From a virus, in the IMG/VR virus record IMGVR_UViG_3300045107_000476, positions 1 to 31,811 of that record: a DNA stretch of 31,811 nt; one strand, 5' to 3'. Positions 27,783 to 31,811 of this stretch are shown here, piece by piece. Every line of letters begins with the position of its first letter. Position 1 is the stretch's first letter. Made by a program: the position numbers and the translations under genes. The notes below the pieces were generated by a model. The model was not told the origin of the DNA. It made no database searches and was given only the letters and a program-made list of their open reading frames with translations.

Positions 27783-28936
27783 GACTCCTCCTCACTCTCG
27801 GTCTCTGGCCCGACGTCACCCACGCGTTTGGCGCTGAACTTGGTCGAGACCTTCGTGATGCCCAGCTGCTGGATGGCGGCCACCATCTCCGGGTTTCGCC
27901 GCTGCACGCCCTTCCGCTGCAGGACGGAGGCGAGCGCCGACTTGCTGACGGAGAGGTCGGGCGGAATCGGGAACGCGTGTTTCTGGAGGACATCGATCAC
28001 GGCGGCCGCGGGATACCGCACGCGCTCGACGCGCCGATGCGCGTATTCGATGTTCCCCTGCACGACCGGGCCTTCCGTGGTGGCGAACGCGCGGAGCATG
28101 GCGAGGTCGTTCGCCAGGAGGCGCTGCAGCACGAGCACGCGGCCGAGGACGACTGCGGCTTCCTCGTGGCTCTCGGCGCGTCGATCGAGGCACCGCGGGT
28201 CGTCGGCCGCGTCGCACGTCAGACGGCAATAGCCGCAATGGTCCCCCGGCTGCGCCGGCCAATCGCCGCGCGCGGATGCCTCCTCGATCAGGGCGATCGC
28301 GGCCTGCACCTTCCGCTCGAGGCTGTCGAGCTCGTCCGCGGTGTAGGTGACCGCCACGCGCGCGTCTGGCCCGTAGCGCACGAATTCCATTTCGAACTCG
28401 TACACGTCGAATCCGGGCCACATCTGCATGGCTTGCCAGACGTAGATCTGCGGCTGCAGGTCCGCGCGGACGGCCTCTTCGCTCAGGATGGCGAAGTACG
28501 TCTTGAGATCGCGGATGCGGAGGACGGACCCGCGGGGGGTGAGCCGATACGCGAAGACGAGATCCGGCTTCCACGACACCCGGCCGACTACCTGGCGTTC
28601 TTCGGCGAGGAGGAACGCCGCAAGATCGAGCTCGAACTCCTTCCCCCACCGAAAGACCAGGCGCTCGACCTCGTCGAGCAGGTGGGGCGGACACTGCGTG
28701 GACACCACGCCGGCACGGAAGGCCTGATCGAGCAGCTGCCGGTCGCGCGGCACGCCGGCGCGCACGAGCGCCGGCACGTACTGCTCGAGCGCGATATGGT
28801 GAAACGCGGTGCCGCGGCGGGACTCGTCCGAGTCGTCCTCGAGCCCGAGATCGTGAATCTCGTGGAACCGTTTCAGGCACGACGCCGCGGCGATCGCCGA
28901 GCGGCTGTAGACGCGGAGCGGCTGCGCGGAGTTCAC
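27779..28936 (-). CDS. Cas4/RecB-type PD-(D/E)XK exonuclease with iron-sulfur cluster
   Basis: A 385-residue nuclease from GTG 28936 (GTGA overlap); a longer upstream frame has an unlikely sequence. The nuclease core has GTAFHHIALEQ (42-52), KPDLVF with Asp 125, DLK at 143-145 (D-x-K) and the QPQIYVW motif at 161-167. One cysteine at 20 and a C-terminal group, 233, 236, 240 and 248 (HCGYCRLTC), can hold a 4Fe-4S cluster as in Cas4 and AddB. It would degrade one DNA strand to give the single-stranded substrate for RecT. No Cas1/Cas2 or CRISPR repeats are present, so a CRISPR role is unlikely. The last about 100 residues form a separate helical region with conserved character. Confidence 0.88.
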   Translation of the reverse strand: MNSAQPLRVYSRSAIAAASCLKRFHEIHDLGLEDDSDESRRGTAFHHIALEQYVPALVRAGVPRDRQLLDQAFRAGVVSTQCPPHLLDEVERLVFRWGKEFELDLAAFLLAEERQVVGRVSWKPDLVFAYRLTPRGSVLRIRDLKTYFAILSEEAVRADLQPQIYVWQAMQMWPGFDVYEFEMEFVRYGPDARVAVTYTADELDSLERKVQAAIALIEEASARGDWPAQPGDHCGYCRLTCDAADDPRCLDRRAESHEEAAVVLGRVLVLQRLLANDLAMLRAFATTEGPVVQGNIEYAHRRVERVRYPAAAVIDVLQKHAFPIPPDLSVSKSALASVLQRKGVQRRNPEMVAAIQQLGITKVSTKFSAKRVGDVGPETESEEES

Positions 28937-29223
28937 CGGAGCCTCCGCACGGCCTGGTGGACGATCACGTCGCGATCGACGGCGGACCGCTCCTGTGTCG
29001 ACGAGCGACGAAATGCGCGCAGCTCGGCCCGGGCCTGGCGACGCACGCTCAGCGGGCCGCCCACGTTCTCGAAGATCCAACGCCGTCCAAACCGCCAGAG
29101 CGGCGGCACGACGGCGTAGCCGTTCAGCAACACGACAACGGCGACGAGCCCGAGGACCGCGGCCAGGAACGGGTCCATGTGCGTGATCGCCCAGTGAATG
29201 TTGTCGAGCGCGGAGTGGTTCAC
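28933..29223 (-). CDS. Small single-pass membrane protein
   Basis: A 96-residue protein from GTG 29223 (GTGA overlap). One hydrophobic segment (FLAAVLGLVAVVVLLNGYAV at about 19-38) spans the inner membrane, followed by an aromatic turn and a very basic C-terminal part (RRQARAELRAFRRSS). By the positive-inside rule, the C terminus would be cytoplasmic. It is an odd gene within a recombination operon. No family recognised. Confidence 0.65.
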   Translation of the reverse strand: MNHSALDNIHWAITHMDPFLAAVLGLVAVVVLLNGYAVVPPLWRFGRRWIFENVGGPLSVRRQARAELRAFRRSSTQERSAVDRDVIVHQAVRRLR

Positions 29224-29459
29224 GACGCACCGCCTTTCTCGCGCTCGGCGAGCATGGCGTCGGCGAACCGATACGCCGCTTCGGCCATCTCTTGCTCCGA
29301 GAGCAGACCGGAGCCGTGGAACTCGAACAGTCCAATCAGCGCCTTCGCCGCGAAGTAGTCGCGCAGCGACATGCCTTCAGATCCGGCATCGAAGTCGTCG
29401 AAACTCGAACCGCGAAATTGCTGTCGCGGAAACGCCGGTCCGTCATCTCGCGCGCCCAT
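29220..29459 (-). CDS. Conserved small phage hypothetical protein
   Basis: A 79-residue protein from ATG 29459, two bases after the RecT stop. The middle (GMSLRDYFAAKALIGLFEF, then LSEQEMAEAAYRFADAMLAE) follows a pattern I recall from small phage proteins (IRDYFAAKAM ... YxxADAMLxAR) often found in recombination/replication operons. Function unknown; helical, soluble. Confidence 0.7.
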   Translation of the reverse strand: MGARDDGPAFPRQQFRGSSFDDFDAGSEGMSLRDYFAAKALIGLFEFHGSGLLSEQEMAEAAYRFADAMLAEREKGGAS

Positions 29460-29461
29460 GG

Positions 29462-30670
29462 CTACACCCGGAACTTCGACGACCGCGCTGGCGGCGGCGT
29501 CGAGGCCTTCTGTGTAGTGGGCTGAGATGTGGCCGCGTCGGGCGCTGACGCCTTCGTGTCGCCGGCCGCGGCGGTTGACCCTTCGCCGGCCGTTTTTGCG
29601 TTGCGGAGGACTTCAGCCTCGAGCCACTGGAGGAGTTCCGGCAGGCGACCGCGGAACTCCTGCATCTTGACGGTGCGCCGCGCCTCGGGATACCCGAGCT
29701 TCGCGAAGCCTTCATCGAGCCGCTTCACGAGCTCGGCGTCGATGCCGGCGTCGCCCTCGCCGTCGGTGCTGCCTTCCCCCTCGTCGTCGGCGGGCGTGAA
29801 CGACATCCCGAGGTCGTCGGCCACCAGCGCCCCCAGGTTCTGCGAACGCCCGGCGATCGCGCGTTCTTCGAGGCCGACGGCCGTCAGCAGCTCCACCGAG
29901 AACGGCAGGAGCTTCGCGCCGCGGCGGATCACCGTCTTCGTGAACATCGCGTCGGGATGCTCGACCCACGGCCCTGTGATCTCGCCCTGGCGATCGCGCG
30001 ACTTCGTGAACTGCTTCGCCTTCTCGAGCTCCGGACGCAGCAGCACCTGAAACTGAAACGGCGACGTGCCGGTGGCGGTCCGCGCACCGTTATAGAAGGC
30101 GATCATGTAGGCCGCGATCGTCTCCGGCTCCTTCGCGTTCTCCGGCAGCTGGAACTTGCCGTCCTTGAGCGCCATCGCCAGTGCGGGCTTGTGGCGGAGG
30201 AATTGGCTCGAGCCGTATTCGAAGTCGAAGAGATCGCCGGCCTTGACCACGCGCGCATCGAACGCCGAGATGTCCTTCGACCGGCGCGCCAGCATCATCA
30301 GGCCGCGATAGCCCGGAATCAGGTTGCATTCGAAGCGGCTGTTCTTCGAGTTCCAGAACGGGACGAGGTAGGCCGAGCCCGTGATGTTGTCCGGCTCGAG
30401 CCCGAGCTGCGCCGACTGCATGACGGCGCCGACGAGCGTGACCGGATCGCATTCGAGGAGCCGCGGCACGCGCTGCGCGGTCGTCGTGGCGACGCGGATC
30501 ATCCGCTCGGCGGTGATGAAGCGCGGCAGCGCCGCCTGCAGCTGGGCGGAGAGCTTCGCGAACATCTCGCGGAGCGTCTTGAGATTCGAGGCCTTCAGCG
30601 CCTCCTTGTCCTGGCGGCCGGGACGGGTCTGTCGTAGCTCGGTCTGCGGTTCTGCGGTTGCGGTGGCCAT
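29462..30670 (-). CDS. recT: RecT single-strand annealing recombinase
   Basis: A 402-residue RecT/Redbeta-type protein that anneals complementary single strands and promotes homologous recombination with the exonuclease encoded downstream. The N-terminal half has the typical segments: LECDPVTLVGAVMQSAQLGL, SAYLVPFWNSK, CNLIPGYRGLMMLARRS, and VVKAGDLFDFEYGSSQFLRH; later SPFQFQVLL and KTVIRRGAKLLPFS also follow the family. The C terminus (from about residue 275) is acidic and then Ala/Thr-rich, so low complexity. The start has a good GGAGAGACG site. It begins the recombination module. Confidence 0.95.
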   Translation of the reverse strand: MATATAEPQTELRQTRPGRQDKEALKASNLKTLREMFAKLSAQLQAALPRFITAERMIRVATTTAQRVPRLLECDPVTLVGAVMQSAQLGLEPDNITGSAYLVPFWNSKNSRFECNLIPGYRGLMMLARRSKDISAFDARVVKAGDLFDFEYGSSQFLRHKPALAMALKDGKFQLPENAKEPETIAAYMIAFYNGARTATGTSPFQFQVLLRPELEKAKQFTKSRDRQGEITGPWVEHPDAMFTKTVIRRGAKLLPFSVELLTAVGLEERAIAGRSQNLGALVADDLGMSFTPADDEGEGSTDGEGDAGIDAELVKRLDEGFAKLGYPEARRTVKMQEFRGRLPELLQWLEAEVLRNAKTAGEGSTAAAGDTKASAPDAATSQPTTQKASTPPPARSSKFRV

Positions 30671-30700
30671 CGTCTCTCCTTCACTACAGCGCCGATCGAC

Positions 30701-30898
30701 CTACGCGGGGCCCCACGCGCCTCTCGGCCGCGCGGCTTCGTTCCGCTGCTCTGTCGTCGGCGGTGTCTTCGGTGGGTCGACCTCGACCAGCCAGGTCGCT
30801 TCCATGCGCACGAGCAGGTCGGAGCCAACCAGCGGTTCGTGGCGGGCGCGCCATTCGCGCACGCGGGCCCGGACGCGATCGCTCAGCGTCAGAGGCAT
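30701..30898 (-). CDS. Small hypothetical protein
   Basis: A 65-residue protein from ATG 30898 overlapping the CII-like gene by ten bases. The first half is basic and helical (LTLSDRVRARVREWRARHEP), followed by SDLLVRMEATWLVEVDPPKT and a disordered Pro-rich end. No family recognised. Thirty bases separate it from recT. Confidence 0.55.
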   Translation of the reverse strand: MPLTLSDRVRARVREWRARHEPLVGSDLLVRMEATWLVEVDPPKTPPTTEQRNEAARPRGAWGPA

Positions 30899-31380
30899 CG
30901 CGCGAGCTCCGGGGCGGCGGCGGATGCCGACACGAGGTGATGCTCGAGCTGCGCGACGACGCGGTGCAGCGCGTACGCCTTTTCCTGGATGCCGATCGCT
31001 TCAGGCCCGCTCACGCGGTTGTCGGCCAAGGCGGCGCGCGCCGAGTCGATGTACGCGCCGACGTCGACGACGAGCCGCGCGGCGTAATCGAGCAGGTCTT
31101 CGCGTGTCGCCAGCTCGCCAGGCAGCTCGAGCGTGACCTGTCCGAGCTGACGGTTGATCCAGTCGACGATGACCATGCGCCCGGTGAACTCGGTGATCGG
31201 AACGATGAACTCGCCGGGAAAGCGGCGGTCGTCGTTGTAGCGACCGGACACCTTCCGCAGGTACGCCTCGCCGCACCCGAGCGCGGCGGCGATCTGCTCG
31301 ACCGACTGCTCCGAGCACAGCACCTGGCAGCTCACCGCGTCGCGGAACGTCGCGTGGGCACACCCGCAGCGCGCGGTCAT
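30889..31380 (-). CDS. CII-like phage regulatory protein
   Basis: A 163-residue protein with an N-terminal DNA-binding helix-turn-helix (about 26-45: SVEQIAAALGCGEAYLRKVS) followed by YNDDRRFPGEFIVPITEFTG and a helical C-terminal part. The YNxDRxFP and (L/I)VDWINxQL elements are those of the phage CII-like regulatory protein family (PF06892 type), which activates lysogeny-related transcription. It starts with an ATGA overlap with the excisionase-like gene. It would control early genes such as recT; target sites are not identified here. Confidence 0.78.
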   Translation of the reverse strand: MTARCGCAHATFRDAVSCQVLCSEQSVEQIAAALGCGEAYLRKVSGRYNDDRRFPGEFIVPITEFTGRMVIVDWINRQLGQVTLELPGELATREDLLDYAARLVVDVGAYIDSARAALADNRVSGPEAIGIQEKAYALHRVVAQLEHHLVSASAAAPELARCL

Positions 31381-31712
31381 CGCTGGACGCTCCGGAGTTT
31401 CGCGGACTCTTTGCTCGCGATTGTCGTGGTCGAGATCGCCTCGAGGGGATTACCTTTCGGCTCGTGGATCCGCTGAAGCGCCGCCTCGAGGTCGGCCTTC
31501 TTGAACCGCAGCGATCGACCGAGCCGATACGCGGGAATGCCGTTCCGGGCGTAGCAGAGGTGGAACGCGTGCAGCTCCGCGCGTGCAACTTTGGGATTCG
31601 GGCTGTCGGCGTGGTACCCGAGGTACACGGCCGCGGCGACGGAATCGAGATAGCCGCTCGCCTCGCGGGGCTGCTCGAGGACCGCGGCGGCCGAGGCGTT
31701 GCGGGCCTTCAC
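31377..31712 (-). CDS. Excisionase-like HTH DNA-binding protein
   Basis: A 111-residue protein from GTG 31712, whose GTGA overlaps the stop of the upstream gene. A winged helix-turn-helix of the MerR/excisionase (HTH_17) type covers about 20-80: DSVAAAVYLGYHAD, ARNGIPAYRLGRSLRFKKAD, LEAAL, where the RLGRSLRF wing is characteristic. Such proteins act as directionality factors or regulators. No integrase is in the window, so an excisionase role cannot be confirmed. Confidence 0.75.
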   Translation of the reverse strand: MKARNASAAAVLEQPREASGYLDSVAAAVYLGYHADSPNPKVARAELHAFHLCYARNGIPAYRLGRSLRFKKADLEAALQRIHEPKGNPLEAISTTTIASKESAKLRSVQR

Positions 31713-31811
31713 CGCCCTGCCGCCTTCGCCAGCCGCTCGTCGCGCATCGCGCGAAGGCCGGGCAGCGCATTGACGAGCCGATACAGCGTGCGCTCGAGCG
31801 GCGTAGTCTGC
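31709..31811 (-). CDS. Partial protein at the right edge (3' end only)
   Basis: The frame enters from the right edge and ends in TGA 31711-31709. The visible 33 residues (TTPLERTLYRLVNALPGLRA, then MRDERLAKAAGR) are helical and protein-like. Its GTGA overlap with the excisionase-like gene shows that the operon continues upstream of the window. Identity unknown. Confidence 0.6.
   Translation of the reverse strand, partial: QTTPLERTLYRLVNALPGLRAMRDERLAKAAGR

Noticed and set aside
27779-28936. Cas4-like nuclease as a sign of CRISPR
   Set aside because: No repeats, Cas1 or Cas2 occur in the window; its neighbours are RecT and a Rad50-like ATPase, so a recombination role is preferred.
28937-29335. 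N-terminal extension of the Cas4-type nuclease frame
   Set aside because: The extra residues are Arg/Pro/Ser-rich shadow of the membrane-protein gene; the GTG at 28936 with a GTGA overlap fits the operon.
1-31811. tRNA, rRNA, insertion sequence or CRISPR array
   Set aside because: None was seen by eye on either strand; no cloverleaf with conserved TTCGANNC-type arm in a gap, no transposase, and no regularly spaced repeats beyond two copies.

Overview
The window is a stretch of a GC-rich tailed-phage or prophage genome. All convincing genes lie on the minus strand, so transcription runs from the right edge towards position 1. Most neighbouring genes overlap by 1-14 bases (ATGA, GTGA or TGATG junctions), which points to long translationally coupled operons. 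The phage assignment rests on a large terminase (2854-4416), a portal protein (115-1653), a RecT recombinase (29462-30670) and a DnaC-type loader (23427-24113). No integrase, tail gene or lysis gene is visible. The host cannot be named; strong GGAGG-type ribosome sites and many GTG starts only say a GC-rich bacterium.

Region by region, in the direction of transcription: 31811-30701 holds small regulatory genes (an excisionase-like HTH protein and a CII-like regulator). 30670-25477 is a recombination module with RecT, a Cas4/RecB-type iron-sulfur nuclease and a Rad50-like ATPase. 25390-22588 is a replication module with an initiator-like protein carrying an iteron-like repeat inside its gene (a possible origin, as in lambda O), a DnaC-like loader and a RusA-like resolvase that appears frameshifted. 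22588-11239 is an accessory block: two HerA/FtsK-like ATPases, a ParB protein, a ParB domain fused to a methylase-like domain with degraded catalytic motifs, an acyl-carrier-protein-like gene with Asp at the attachment Ser, a 641-residue protein built from about seven MerR/excisionase-like HTH units, and a DNA methyltransferase with an intact NPPF motif. 11235-5430 holds small genes, an HTH protein that may be the small terminase, an HNH nuclease, a protein with four zinc clusters, a QueC-like enzyme and a cold-shock protein. 5338-1 enters the packaging and head region: a possible barrel-fold protein, terminase, a cysteine-rich protein, a sigma region 4-like protein, portal, and the start of the next head gene.

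Only a few spaces are large enough to hold control sites (2766-2853, 5634-5820, 9461-9569); the latter two contain clear palindromes. Three other gaps (11103-11238, 20577-20785, 25270-25476) each hold plausible very small genes. The most unusual content is the accessory block with its paired ATPases, ParB proteins and enzyme-like proteins lacking catalytic residues, which could be a DNA translocation, partition or anti-defence system. That grouping is inference from gene order only.
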